A stretch of 64,000 nucleotides of DNA from an uncultured Pelagibacteraceae bacterium (lineage in GTDB: Bacteria; Pseudomonadota; Alphaproteobacteria; Pelagibacterales; Pelagibacteraceae). Below are positions 35,449 through 43,996 of this stretch, piece by piece. The notes below the pieces were generated by a model. The model was not told where the DNA came from and searched no databases. It saw only the letters and a program-made list of their open reading frames with translations. How positions within the stretch are numbered: the stretch's first letter is position 1; each line of letters begins with the position of its first letter. The stretch lies in contig CACJQT010000002.1 of assembly GCA_902595635.1 (NCBI GenBank), positions 1-64,000 of the forward strand, read 5' to 3'. The translations under genes were made by a program, and so were the position numbers.

Positions 35449-36593
35449 TGAAAAAATCAAAAAGATCAGATGTTGATCCATTTATAGTAATGGATGTAAT
35501 GGAATCAGCAAGAATTGCAGAGGAAAAAGGTAAAGATATAATTCATATGGAGGTAGGGCAGCCAGGAACACCAGCACCTAAGATTGCAAAAGAATATATT
35601 ACTAATGAGATAAACAAAAACAATCTAGGATACACCGTATCACTTGGCCTACCTGCTCTAAGAACAAAAATTTCAAAGCTATATGGAGATTGGTACAATT
35701 TAGATTTAAATCCAAATAGAATAGTAGTTACAACAGGCTCTTCTGGAGCTTTTATATTATCCTTTTCTGCACTGTTTGATAGTGGAGACAGAGTTGGAAT
35801 TGGATCTCCAAGTTATCCTAGCTATAGACAAATACTAAAATCATTAAGTTTGGAAACCGTAGATATTCAAACCAAACTTCAAAATAGATTTCAGCCCGTA
35901 CCAGATGATATTATAAATAATAATTTAAATGGAATTCTAGTTGCATCACCTGCAAATCCAACTGGCTCTATGCTAGATAAACAATCTTTAGAAAATTTAA
36001 TTAATACTGCAAATGAGAATAATGTAAGTTTTATTAGTGATGAAATTTATCATGGAATTCAATATGAAAATAATCCAACTTCAGCTTTAGAGATAACTGA
36101 TAATTGCTATGTAATTAATTCTTTTTCAAAATACTTTTCCATGACCGGTTGGAGAATAGGGTGGATGGTTGTACCAGAAGATCATGTCAGACAAGTAGAA
36201 AGACTTTCACAAAATTTGTTTGTTTGTCCTCCACACGCAAGTCAAGTAACAGCTCTTGCTTCTTTAGATGCAAATGAAGAGTTACAATCGAATGTTGAGG
36301 TATATAAAAAAAATAGAGAGATACTTTTAGAAGAATTACCAAAAGCAGGATTAAAAAAGTTTTCACCACCTGATGGAGCTTTTTATATCTATGTTGATAT
36401 ATCTGAATATTCAAATGATAGCTTAGCTTTTTGTAAAAAAGTTTTAGATGAAGCAAATGTTGCGATTACGCCAGGAATTGATTTTGATCAAAAAAGAGGA
36501 AATTCTACTATCCGATTCTCATACGCAAGAAGCACAAAAGATATAATTGAAGGCGCTAAGAGAATTAAAGATTTTATGTCTAAAAATTATTAA
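35445..36593 (+). CDS. class I/II pyridoxal-phosphate aminotransferase
   Basis: 382 aa, aspartate-aminotransferase fold: MEVGQPGTPAPK (N-terminal arm), ASPANPTGSML, DEIYHGIQY, and NSFSKYFSMTGWRIGWMV containing the PLP Lys near residue 230. Substrate not determined; the FAD oxidase next door suggests joint amino acid catabolism. Ends at a strong terminator starting in the base after its stop. Confidence 0.9.
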   Translation: MMKKSKRSDVDPFIVMDVMESARIAEEKGKDIIHMEVGQPGTPAPKIAKEYITNEINKNNLGYTVSLGLPALRTKISKLYGDWYNLDLNPNRIVVTTGSSGAFILSFSALFDSGDRVGIGSPSYPSYRQILKSLSLETVDIQTKLQNRFQPVPDDIINNNLNGILVASPANPTGSMLDKQSLENLINTANENNVSFISDEIYHGIQYENNPTSALEITDNCYVINSFSKYFSMTGWRIGWMVVPEDHVRQVERLSQNLFVCPPHASQVTALASLDANEELQSNVEVYKKNREILLEELPKAGLKKFSPPDGAFYIYVDISEYSNDSLAFCKKVLDEANVAITPGIDFDQKRGNSTIRFSYARSTKDIIEGAKRIKDFMSKNY

Positions 36594-36639
36594 ATGGGGT
36601 CAGCTCAATTGGTTATTACCAAAAGAGCTCCCCATTTTT
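36594..36639 (+). terminator. Rho-independent terminator with three nested stems
   Basis: ATGGGG - TC - AGCTC - AA - TTGGT (loop TATT) ACCAA - AA - GAGCT - CCCCAT - TTTT. About 16 pairs in three stacked blocks with small bulges, followed by a T-run; begins immediately after the aminotransferase stop. Confidence 0.85.
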
Positions 36640-36708
36640 ATGCCATTTTGGCCAAATCCATCAAATGGATTTAGTTTGTGTTATTTTTAATATGTGATAT
36701 CTCACCAG

Positions 36709-36738
36709 CTAAGTGTCAGGTGGCGTTATTCTAAGCAT
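36709..36738 (-). CDS. nine-codon mini-ORF with perfect Shine-Dalgarno
   Basis: On the minus strand AAGGAGGTG is followed by CAA and ATG; the frame reads MLRITPPDT and stops with TAG. The ribosome site is the best in the window. No longer gene follows on that strand, so a leader-peptide role has no visible target; chance, a translated sRNA, or the plus-strand anti-SD being the true signal are alternatives. Confidence 0.35.
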   Translation of the reverse strand: MLRITPPDT

Positions 36739-36770
36739 TTGCACCTCCTTCACTTATAAAAATAAGTTTT

Positions 36771-36837
36771 AGACAGGTTGTATTCAACAAATTTATTTCT
36801 ATTTTTTATAAATATATTATTTGAATACAACCTGTCT
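36771..36837. repeat. 17-bp perfect inverted repeat
   Basis: AGACAGGTTGTATTCAA (36771-36787) and its exact complement (36821-36837), separated by 33 bases that hold a further ATTTAT/ATAAAT pair. No T-run follows either side. Too perfect for chance; a hairpin RNA, protein site or relic of a miniature element are possible. Confidence 0.8.
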
Positions 36838-36941
36838 CTTTAGTAGATTCTCGATATCAAAATAATCAAAATATTCCCAAACCCGTAAACGAAACTTATG
36901 TCACAGAGACAGACAATAAATATATTTGTAATTAAAATCTC

Positions 36942-37133
36942 ATGAAAACAATATTTGTGATTGGATCAAAAAAACATACTTTGAAATACACTAGAAAAAT
37001 GCCTGAGGGTGAAGTTAAGAAAATGAAATCTTTTGTTACAAACAAAGGGCAAAAACTTGAAAAAACTTCAAAATTTAAAATTTTAAAAGTATCAGACGAC
37101 AAAACTTCAAGAACTTTCAAAATCAGTCTTTAA
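36942..37133 (+). CDS. small basic protein of unknown function
   Basis: 63 aa, soluble, Lys-rich, predicted beta-strands (MKTIFVIGSKKHTLKYTRKM; FKILKVSDDKTSRTFKISL). Preferred over the opposite-strand frame in the same place because its residue composition is protein-like and it leads straight (10 bp) into the photolyase gene. No family recognised. Confidence 0.6.
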   Translation: MKTIFVIGSKKHTLKYTRKMPEGEVKKMKSFVTNKGQKLEKTSKFKILKVSDDKTSRTFKISL

Positions 37134-37143
37134 TTATTAAAAA

Positions 37144-38601
37144 ATGAACAAAATCGTATGGTTCAGGAACGACTTACGTGTATCTAATAATGATGCATTT
37201 AATGAGGCTGTAAAATCAGGAAAGATTTTACCAATTTACATATTTGATAAAGAATATCACAAATTACCTACATCAAGCTCATTCCATCTAGATTTTTTAA
37301 AATCATCATTAGACGATTTATCAAAAACACTAAGTGAAAAATATAATGCTAAACTCAATATATATTACGGAGATACATTAGAAATTTTAAGTCATTTAAC
37401 TAATAAATTTAAAATAAATGAGATTTATTCAAATATAATATTCAAGAATATGTATATAACTAACTTAGATAAAGAAGTTAGTTTTTTATTTAAAGAAAAA
37501 AATATTAATTGGAAAATATCAAATCAATTTGGTGTTCAATTAAATCATAGAATAAGAAATAAATGGTCATATAATTGGAATAAATTTATAGATAGTGAAA
37601 GCGTAAATTCAAATTTAAATTGCGAGTTTATCTCAGATAATTATGTAGAAGATTTATCAAAAATAGAAACAAATAATTTAGAAAATGGAAAAATTCAAAT
37701 TGGTGGAAGACAAAACGCACTTCAACTTTTAGATTCTTTCCTTAATGACAGATCAGAAAATTACCAAAAAGAAATGTCTTCACCAATAACTGGAGAAACT
37801 TCTTGTTCTAGATTAAGCCCTCATATTGCATTTGGAAATATTTCAATTAAAGAAATTTTTAAAAAAACTAACGACAAATTAAAATCCAATTTATCTTTTA
37901 CAAAAAAGAAATCCTTAATTGCTTTTAAAAGTCGATTAGCCTGGCACTGTCATTTTATTCAAAAGTTATATGATGAACCAGAAATTGAATTTAGAAATAT
38001 GAATAGCGCTTATAATGGAATAAGAGAAAATGATTTTAATGAAGATTATCATTTAGCATGGAAAAATGGAACTACCGGTTATCCATTTGTTGATGCTTGC
38101 ATGAGGTACCTTAGAACTAATGGATGGATAAATTTTAGAATGAGAGCAATGTTGGTTTCATTTGCGTCTTATCAATTATGGCTAGATTGGAAAAAAACAT
38201 CAAAACATTTAGCAAAATTATTTACAGATTATGAACCAGGTATTCACTATTCACAGTTTCAAATGCAATCAGGAACAACAGGAATAAATTCAATAAGAAT
38301 TTATAATCCAATTAAACAATCAATTGATCAAGATCCTACAGGAGATTTTATAAAAAAATGGGTTCCGGAATTAAAAAATGTTCCAGGAAAATTAGTTCAT
38401 GAACCATGGAAATTAACATTCATTGAACAAAAAGGAATAAATTTAGAAGTTGGTAAAGATTATCCATCACCAATAGTTGATAATAAAATATCAACAAAAA
38501 TTGCAAAAGAAAAAATCTGGAATATTAAGAAAACAACAGAAGCAAAAATTATTTCAGCAGAAGTATTAAATAAACACGCCAGTTTATCTCAAAGAAGATA
38601 A
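37144..38601 (+). CDS. phrB: deoxyribodipyrimidine photolyase
   Basis: 485 aa cryptochrome/photolyase. N-terminal antenna domain (KIVWFRNDLRVSNNDAF), C-terminal FAD domain: SRLSPHIAFGNIS, SRLAWHCHFIQKL, WKNGTTGYPFVDACMRYLRTNGWINFRMRAM, SGTTGINSIRIYNPIKQS. Repairs UV-induced cyclobutane dimers with light, apt for a surface-ocean cell. An FAD domain of class I type. Confidence 0.93.
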   Translation: MNKIVWFRNDLRVSNNDAFNEAVKSGKILPIYIFDKEYHKLPTSSSFHLDFLKSSLDDLSKTLSEKYNAKLNIYYGDTLEILSHLTNKFKINEIYSNIIFKNMYITNLDKEVSFLFKEKNINWKISNQFGVQLNHRIRNKWSYNWNKFIDSESVNSNLNCEFISDNYVEDLSKIETNNLENGKIQIGGRQNALQLLDSFLNDRSENYQKEMSSPITGETSCSRLSPHIAFGNISIKEIFKKTNDKLKSNLSFTKKKSLIAFKSRLAWHCHFIQKLYDEPEIEFRNMNSAYNGIRENDFNEDYHLAWKNGTTGYPFVDACMRYLRTNGWINFRMRAMLVSFASYQLWLDWKKTSKHLAKLFTDYEPGIHYSQFQMQSGTTGINSIRIYNPIKQSIDQDPTGDFIKKWVPELKNVPGKLVHEPWKLTFIEQKGINLEVGKDYPSPIVDNKISTKIAKEKIWNIKKTTEAKIISAEVLNKHASLSQRR

Positions 38602-38604
38602 AAT

Positions 38605-38742
38605 TTAATTACCGTAAGGTATTCCAACTAACTTTCCATTTTCATTATAAAAATAAAAAAAGTTCGGATTTATTACTTTTGGCTTTTTTGAAAGCGTTTT
38701 AGATTTATTTGTTGATTTATTTTTTTTTAATTTACGTTTCAC
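38605..38742 (-). CDS. small basic protein (GTG start)
   Basis: 45 aa; GTG 38742 to TAA 38605. N-terminal half is Lys/Asn/Ser-rich (KRKLKKNKSTNKSKTLSKK), C-terminal NPNFFYFYNENGKLVGIPYGN looks like a folded beta-hairpin. Convergent with photolyase (3-bp gap). The non-random aromatic/glycine C-terminus favours a real gene; no strong ribosome site. Confidence 0.5.
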   Translation of the reverse strand: MKRKLKKNKSTNKSKTLSKKPKVINPNFFYFYNENGKLVGIPYGN

Positions 38743-38853
38743 AACAAATAAATACTAAAAAAAATAAAGTAAACTATTGATAACTTTTCAACCCAGATAT
38801 GCATTTATTCTTAATCAATAAATTCAAATTAAGTATATCTATTCATTTTACTT

Positions 38854-41445
38854 ATGAAATTATCTGAATTATTTCAGCAAAATGGCTTTGATTTAGGAAA
38901 TCTAAAAGAATCCTTTGGACTAATAGATGGAATATCAGAGCACATAATAGCTGAAAGTGATGAAGTTTTAGCAAAGCAGCATCAAATTTCAGAAAACATT
39001 TATTTTTTAATTAAAGGCAAAGCTACTTTTACCAAGTATTTTGAAACTAAATCTATAACCTTTGCAAAAATAACAAAGCCTGCAACACCTTTAGGTATAT
39101 CTGGGCTCAATCAACCCAATAGATTTATGGGTGAAATATTTATTGAAGGTGGAACAGAATATATCTCGATAAAAATAGATGATTTAAGAGATTTACAACA
39201 AAAAAATAGTAAACTTATATCAACATTATACTCAGCAATTTCTTTTTTTTCTTTCCAACTGCTTGTCTCTTCAAGAAATTTAAACACTTTGTATAAAGAT
39301 GATGAAATACAAATTTCTCCAGGCATCCCATCAGAAAAAAGTATTACAAATATACATAGAATTAAATCTGCTACTTTTTTCTCAACACTTACTGATGATG
39401 ACTTAGAAAAGTTTATTAAATTAGGTAATATTAAGATGTATTCATCAAATCAATATATAGTTAAAGAGGGAGACGTTTCTAAAGGTTTAAAGATATTATT
39501 AAGTGGTAAAGTTGATGGCTTATTCCACAACTTTATTAATGGAAAAATAAGAAGAAATTTTAGAACTCTAACTAGAGCTGGTATTGCGCTAACTTTATCT
39601 TCCGGGAAAGGAGATTTTTTTAATCCATATACAATTAAATCTACTAGAGATACGAAAGTTTTACATATTTCTAACGAAGCACTTGAAAATCTGATTATTT
39701 CTGACCCTGAATTATCAATAAAGATTTTCAAAAGACAATTGTGGCAGCTAGGACGTTTCCAACAAAGTGCTACTGGTTTAACAAAGTATTCAGCAGAAAA
39801 CGAATTAGAATTTGTTAATTTATTATTGAAAGATAATACTGCAAGAATACCTGCTAGCTCTAAGTTATATAGTATTCCACACTTATTGAAGAGCACTCAT
39901 ACTTATGCAATGGCATTTGATGTTGTTTACGAACTAATTATTAAGGGAAATGAGATAGAAAAATCATTATCCAGCCTAATAAAAGATACTTTAAATAATT
40001 TAGAAAGAGAGTCTCGTTTCCATAGTCAATTAAATATAATTTATAATAGAGTTTCTAATTCCTCTAATAGTACAAATAAAACAAAATTAAGAGAGTTAAC
40101 CAACTCTAATTTTACTAAAGCCTTTGATAATGTTAAATATGTAATAAAGGGTTGGGAAAATTTACCAGATGAACCAACAAATATTTTTTTCTACAATCAC
40201 TTAGCAGCTATAGATGATAATCAGCTTGCAAATGGGCATTCATTTTCAATCGACAGTCATTTCATCAGTTCAAAAATATTACATCCAAAATATAATGATG
40301 GAGGACAACGTATTGTTAGAACAAGTCGGAACACAGAATTTTGGAGATATAATTACTATGAAAATTTAGATTACATTTTTGTTCATACTCCAGAGTCTGA
40401 TAAATTGGACGAAAGTGAAGAAGAAAAGAAATTAAGAAAACAAAAGCTTTTTGACGAAGCTCAAAAGGTATTTAATCAAAAACAACCGATTGTAATTGCT
40501 CCTGAAGGAACATCAGAAACAGAAGATAATAAAACAATAACATCTCCAGGACCATTTAAAGCTGGTGCATTTAATCTTGCATTTAAACTTAATCCTAAAC
40601 CAAAACTAATTCCAATTGCCCTTGCTAATTTTGATTATCCAGTTTCTAAAACAATATATTCAGCAGTTATTAAGGAGCCAATAACTATAAGTGATCATGT
40701 CAAAGATCCAGAAAATCAAGAGGAAATGAAAAGCTTCTTAGATAATTACAGAACCAAATTTAGATCTTATGTAGAAGAAGCTATTGATTTGGCTAAAAAT
40801 GTTCAAGACAACATAGATAAAATAGAGAATTTGAAAACTAATGTAAATTTAGTTAGTCCAGTTGAAGAAGAGTTTGAATTGGATGTTAGAGAATTAGAAC
40901 ATAATTCTTTTCAACAGACAAAAACAAATAACAGTGTTGCTTTGTATGGAAGTTCAACTTTTAAAATGTGGGATAATGCCAAAAATGATTTATCAATAAG
41001 TAATCTTTATAATTTAGGTTTCGGAGGTTCAACTTTAGTATCTTGTAGAAGATATTTTGATAGATTGGTTGCTCCTTTAAACCCATCTAATCTTTTCTTT
41101 TATGCTGGGGATAATGATATTGGGTATGGAATGGATAGTGATGAATTGTTAAAAGAATTTTTATTATTTTCTAATCAAGTTGAAGAAAAACTACCTAGGG
41201 CAAAATGTTTTTTTATTTCAATTAAGCCTAGTCCTTTTAGAAGAGACCTTATGACAACAATTTTAGACGCTAATTCAAAGATAAAAAAACACTTAACCAA
41301 TTTAAAAATGTGGGATTATGTTGATATTACAACACCCATGATAAATGCAGGTTATGATAAGTTTTACGATGAAGATCCACTACATATGAACGAACTTGGA
41401 TATAGTTTGTTAAGTAAGCTTGTAAGAGATAAAATTTACAATTAA
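38854..41445 (+). CDS. cNMP-binding / PlsC-like acyltransferase / SGNH hydrolase fusion
   Basis: 863 aa, no signal peptide, four domains by eye. (1) Residues about 20-135 and (2) about 165-290: two cyclic-nucleotide-binding-type barrels (ISENIYFLIKGKATF; NQYIVKEGDVSKGLKILLSGKV). (3) about 430-640: glycerol-phosphate acyltransferase-like domain with NHLAAIDD (His449-x4-Asp454) and APEGTSETED (550-553), then PFKAGAFNLAFK. (4) about 690-863: SGNH domain with YGSST (Ser700 or 701), GFGGST, GDND (Asn754), DPLHMNELG (Asp841, His844). Suggests a sensor-gated lipid or glycan acyl-modifying enzyme. I know of no described protein with this exact order. Immediately precedes the pilin cluster. Confidence 0.75.
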   Translation: MKLSELFQQNGFDLGNLKESFGLIDGISEHIIAESDEVLAKQHQISENIYFLIKGKATFTKYFETKSITFAKITKPATPLGISGLNQPNRFMGEIFIEGGTEYISIKIDDLRDLQQKNSKLISTLYSAISFFSFQLLVSSRNLNTLYKDDEIQISPGIPSEKSITNIHRIKSATFFSTLTDDDLEKFIKLGNIKMYSSNQYIVKEGDVSKGLKILLSGKVDGLFHNFINGKIRRNFRTLTRAGIALTLSSGKGDFFNPYTIKSTRDTKVLHISNEALENLIISDPELSIKIFKRQLWQLGRFQQSATGLTKYSAENELEFVNLLLKDNTARIPASSKLYSIPHLLKSTHTYAMAFDVVYELIIKGNEIEKSLSSLIKDTLNNLERESRFHSQLNIIYNRVSNSSNSTNKTKLRELTNSNFTKAFDNVKYVIKGWENLPDEPTNIFFYNHLAAIDDNQLANGHSFSIDSHFISSKILHPKYNDGGQRIVRTSRNTEFWRYNYYENLDYIFVHTPESDKLDESEEEKKLRKQKLFDEAQKVFNQKQPIVIAPEGTSETEDNKTITSPGPFKAGAFNLAFKLNPKPKLIPIALANFDYPVSKTIYSAVIKEPITISDHVKDPENQEEMKSFLDNYRTKFRSYVEEAIDLAKNVQDNIDKIENLKTNVNLVSPVEEEFELDVRELEHNSFQQTKTNNSVALYGSSTFKMWDNAKNDLSISNLYNLGFGGSTLVSCRRYFDRLVAPLNPSNLFFYAGDNDIGYGMDSDELLKEFLLFSNQVEEKLPRAKCFFISIKPSPFRRDLMTTILDANSKIKKHLTNLKMWDYVDITTPMINAGYDKFYDEDPLHMNELGYSLLSKLVRDKIYN

Positions 41446-41454
41446 TATTTTTTA

Positions 41455-42006
41455 ATGAGTTTTAAAAAATATCTATGGAAATGTAGATTGTTAGTCCTCA
41501 ATACGCCTAATTACAGTCATCCAGAATATAAAAGGTCAAAAGATTTGTATCAAAAAGACATCAAAGGGTTTCACAAAAGATACACAAAATTAGTTACAAA
41601 ATTAGATAAATCAAAAAAATTTAAAGTTACTTTAATTGGTTTTGATGGCACAATAAAAATTGAGTTAGATAAAATATATACAAAAAAAATCTTCGAAATA
41701 GTTGATAAAATGCCAATGAATAAACTAATCAAAGATAAAAAATTTAAACCTTTAAACCTTTCTTTATTTTCGGATTATAAACCAGAGACAACCTTAAAAG
41801 GCTTAGGTTTTAAAGATAAGGAAAAAGCATTGTTCACTGTTTCAGCTATAAAAAAAAGACCAATAAAATACCAAGTAAATGTTATTGCAACTATGCTAGG
41901 TAGAGCTAAAAATCATCCAAATAAAACAAAAGACATGAATGATGCTATAATAGTTTTTAAAAAATGGATGGAAAATTACAAAAGGAATAAAAAAAATGAA
42001 AAATAA
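41455..42006 (+). CDS. DUF4174-like protein
   Basis: 183 aa, basic. LWKCRLLVLNTPNYSHPEYKR and KFKVTLIGFDGTIKIE...IVDKMPMNKLI follow the DUF4174 pattern (a thioredoxin-like fold without CxxC). The C-terminal 70 residues (GLGFKDKEKALFTVSAIKK; MLGRAKNHPNKTKDMNDAI) form a separate helical module, vaguely DUF3175-like. Usual DUF4174 proteins have signal peptides; this one does not obviously. Overlaps the first pilin gene by 11 bp, so co-expressed with the pilins. Confidence 0.6.
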   Translation: MSFKKYLWKCRLLVLNTPNYSHPEYKRSKDLYQKDIKGFHKRYTKLVTKLDKSKKFKVTLIGFDGTIKIELDKIYTKKIFEIVDKMPMNKLIKDKKFKPLNLSLFSDYKPETTLKGLGFKDKEKALFTVSAIKKRPIKYQVNVIATMLGRAKNHPNKTKDMNDAIIVFKKWMENYKRNKKNEK

Positions 42007-42502
42007 AGGTTTCACCTTAATAGAACTCTTAGTTGTTGTGGCAATCATAGGTATTCTTGCTGCTGTAGGTGTGGTTGCTTATAGTGGTTATACAGCAGGT
42101 GCAAAAAAACAAACCATGGCTAGTAATCAAAAAATGATTCAAAAGTATGCTATGGCAGAAATTTTGAAATGTCAGTCTGGAATTGATTTAACTGAAGGTC
42201 CAGATAGCAGTAAGCATATTAAAACATGTTCTACAGGGGGTGCAGGTAATTTAAACAGCAATGTTTGGGCGCAGTATTTTATAAATGTTTTTGAAAGCAA
42301 AATAACAAACCCATACAAAACAACACCAAGTAATCCTGACGGTTTACTAAATAGTGGTCCAACTAGAAATGCAGGTGAAATAGTTTTAGTGGGCTGGAAC
42401 AAATGTGATATTAGCCCGTGTTTTTTAATCGATGCAGCTTATGACGATAAAGGTACTAAAAAATCATTAGATCCAATGTTGCAGGTACCAACAGGATTTT
42501 AA
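41996..42502 (+). CDS. type IV pilin-like protein 1
   Basis: 168 aa. Short leader MKNKG then prepilin-peptidase motif GFTLIELLVVVAIIG with Glu at mature position 5, hydrophobic helix to about residue 37. C-terminal head has paired Cys (CQSGIDL...HIKTC and CDISPC). First of five tandem paralogues; overlaps the DUF4174-like gene by 11 bp. Surface filament or pseudopilus subunit. Confidence 0.9.
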   Translation: MKNKGFTLIELLVVVAIIGILAAVGVVAYSGYTAGAKKQTMASNQKMIQKYAMAEILKCQSGIDLTEGPDSSKHIKTCSTGGAGNLNSNVWAQYFINVFESKITNPYKTTPSNPDGLLNSGPTRNAGEIVLVGWNKCDISPCFLIDAAYDDKGTKKSLDPMLQVPTGF

Positions 42503-42504
42503 TT

Positions 42505-42981
42505 ATGAACAAAAAGGGTTTTACATTAATAGAACTCTTAGTTGTTGTAGCAATCATTGGGATATTAGCTGCGGTTGGTGTAGTTGCTTATAGTGGTTAT
42601 ACTAGTGGTGCAAAAAAAAATACATCAAAAGCTAATCATAGTGCCGTATGTAAATATATTACTAATGAAATGAGATTATGTGATTTAGGTGAGACAGATA
42701 TTTTCAAAGGTAATTTAAAGTGCTCGGATTTAAGAGGTAATAATTCAGATAGAGTTGCAAGAGCTGCAGCAGCAGATCTTGCAGATTTTGCAAAGAATGC
42801 CTATTCACCTGCAAACTCTGCAATAACATTATTTCATAACAATGATGTTCCTGGTGATATAGGAATAGGAAAATATAGTAAAAAAGAAATTCATATTAGA
42901 ACTTGTTGGGATGATACATGTCCGTCACAAACCACACCATCTACTTCTAATGTAGACCAATGTATTATTTATGTTGATTAG
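42505..42981 (+). CDS. type IV pilin-like protein 2
   Basis: 158 aa, leader MNKKG, same N-terminal helix (GFTLIELLVVVAIIG) as its neighbours, different head domain. Cys pairs at CKYITNEMRLC/LKC and CWDDTC near the end. Follows pilin 1 by 2 bp and overlaps pilin 3 by 11 bp. Confidence 0.9.
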   Translation: MNKKGFTLIELLVVVAIIGILAAVGVVAYSGYTSGAKKNTSKANHSAVCKYITNEMRLCDLGETDIFKGNLKCSDLRGNNSDRVARAAAADLADFAKNAYSPANSAITLFHNNDVPGDIGIGKYSKKEIHIRTCWDDTCPSQTTPSTSNVDQCIIYVD

Positions 42982-43453
42982 AAAAACTCAATATTGTCAG
43001 AAAGGCTTTACATTAATAGAACTTCTAGTCGTAGTAGCTATAATCGGTATCTTGGCTGCAGTTGGAGTTGTTGCTTATAGCGGTTATACAAGTGGTGCTA
43101 AAATAAATACTGCAAAGTCTAATCATGCTATAGTTGTTAAATATTTAATGGGCGAATTACTAAAATGTGAAATTGGTGAGAGTAAAATTTTTGATAATAC
43201 TCAGGATTGTTCATCTAATACCTCTGGAAGTTCTGCCAGAGCAACAGCAGATATCATGAACAAACAAATGAAAAATGCTATTCAATCGAACAATATAACA
43301 TCAGTTGCTGATAATGGATCTGTAACTAGTAACTCCAATGTTGGCATTATTATAGTAAAAGCAAAGGGTTCAACAATTAATATTAGTCTTTGTTTTAAAA
43401 CAAATTGTTCTGATGCTGCCAATAGATTAGAAAAAGATGTTCCATTTAATTAA
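42971..43453 (+). CDS. type IV pilin-like protein 3
   Basis: 160 aa, longer leader MLIRKTQYCQKG, then GFTLIELLVVVAIIG. Head with CEIGESKIFDNTQDC and CFKTNC. Overlaps both neighbours (11 and 17 bp), indicating translational coupling along the array. Confidence 0.9.
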   Translation: MLIRKTQYCQKGFTLIELLVVVAIIGILAAVGVVAYSGYTSGAKINTAKSNHAIVVKYLMGELLKCEIGESKIFDNTQDCSSNTSGSSARATADIMNKQMKNAIQSNNITSVADNGSVTSNSNVGIIIVKAKGSTINISLCFKTNCSDAANRLEKDVPFN

Positions 43454-43991
43454 AAAAAAACCTAAAGGTTTTACATTAATAGAACTATTAGTTGTTGTCG
43501 CAATTATAGGTATTTTGGCTGCTGTCGGAGTTGTTGCTTATAGCGGGTATACAAGTGGTGCAAAAATTTCTGTTGTAAAAGCAAATCACAAAACGGTAAA
43601 AAATTATATAATTAATGAAATTAATAAATGCTATAATCTAGATATAGAATTTGACTCAATAACAAACAAAAGTTACCAGAGTAATCCAAGCACTAATTGC
43701 TCAACTAATAGAAATTGTTCTAATCTAAAAAGCAGTGGTAGTCCAAAAGGTAATCCAGGTGCATATTTTGATACTGCAAAATGTCCTTTTGAATATTATT
43801 CTTTAATTTCAAATCCTTTTGAAAATAATAGTAATGCTTTTGTTTCGAGTTATGCAATACCTCCAACAGATAAAGTTGGTTATACGTACATGAATTTTGA
43901 TGGAGCAACAGGAAGTGGGTATAAAATATCAACTAGATTTGGACCTGGAAGCAATGATATTATTACCGAAACAATTGCAGTACCTGAATAA
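43437..43991 (+). CDS. type IV pilin-like protein 4
   Basis: 184 aa, leader MFHLIKKKPKG, same helix. The largest and most divergent head: Cys spacing differs (CYNLDIEF, STNCSTNRNC, AKCPFEYY) and the terminal Cys-x4-Cys loop shared by the other four is absent; ends in a Ser/Gly-rich segment (GPGSNDIITETIAVPE). A different role (tip or adhesive subunit) is possible. Confidence 0.9.
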   Translation: MFHLIKKKPKGFTLIELLVVVAIIGILAAVGVVAYSGYTSGAKISVVKANHKTVKNYIINEINKCYNLDIEFDSITNKSYQSNPSTNCSTNRNCSNLKSSGSPKGNPGAYFDTAKCPFEYYSLISNPFENNSNAFVSSYAIPPTDKVGYTYMNFDGATGSGYKISTRFGPGSNDIITETIAVPE

Positions 43992-43996
43992 ATAAA

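Larger units (their letters stand above)
36640..36941. other. structured intergenic region, no conventional gene
   Basis: After the terminator come an 8-bp hairpin AAATCCAT/ATGGATTT (36654-36672), a stretch with anti-Shine-Dalgarno CACCTCCTT (36742-36750, i.e. AAGGAGGTG on the minus strand), and a 17-bp perfect hairpin (36771-36837). Base composition is less A/T-biased than usual for gaps here. No tRNA or known riboswitch core recognised. Probably one or more small RNAs or a regulatory element. Confidence 0.5.

Noticed and set aside
36594-36941. tmRNA, SRP RNA or a known riboswitch in the structured gap
   Set aside because: No tRNA-like ends, tag peptide, SRP GGAAG/AGCAGCC core or glycine/SAM riboswitch core is visible, and no downstream gene is suitably placed on the minus strand.
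36932-37120. Minus-strand 62-codon frame opposite the small gene at 36942
   Set aside because: It is the antisense shadow; the plus frame has a more protein-like composition and leads into photolyase.
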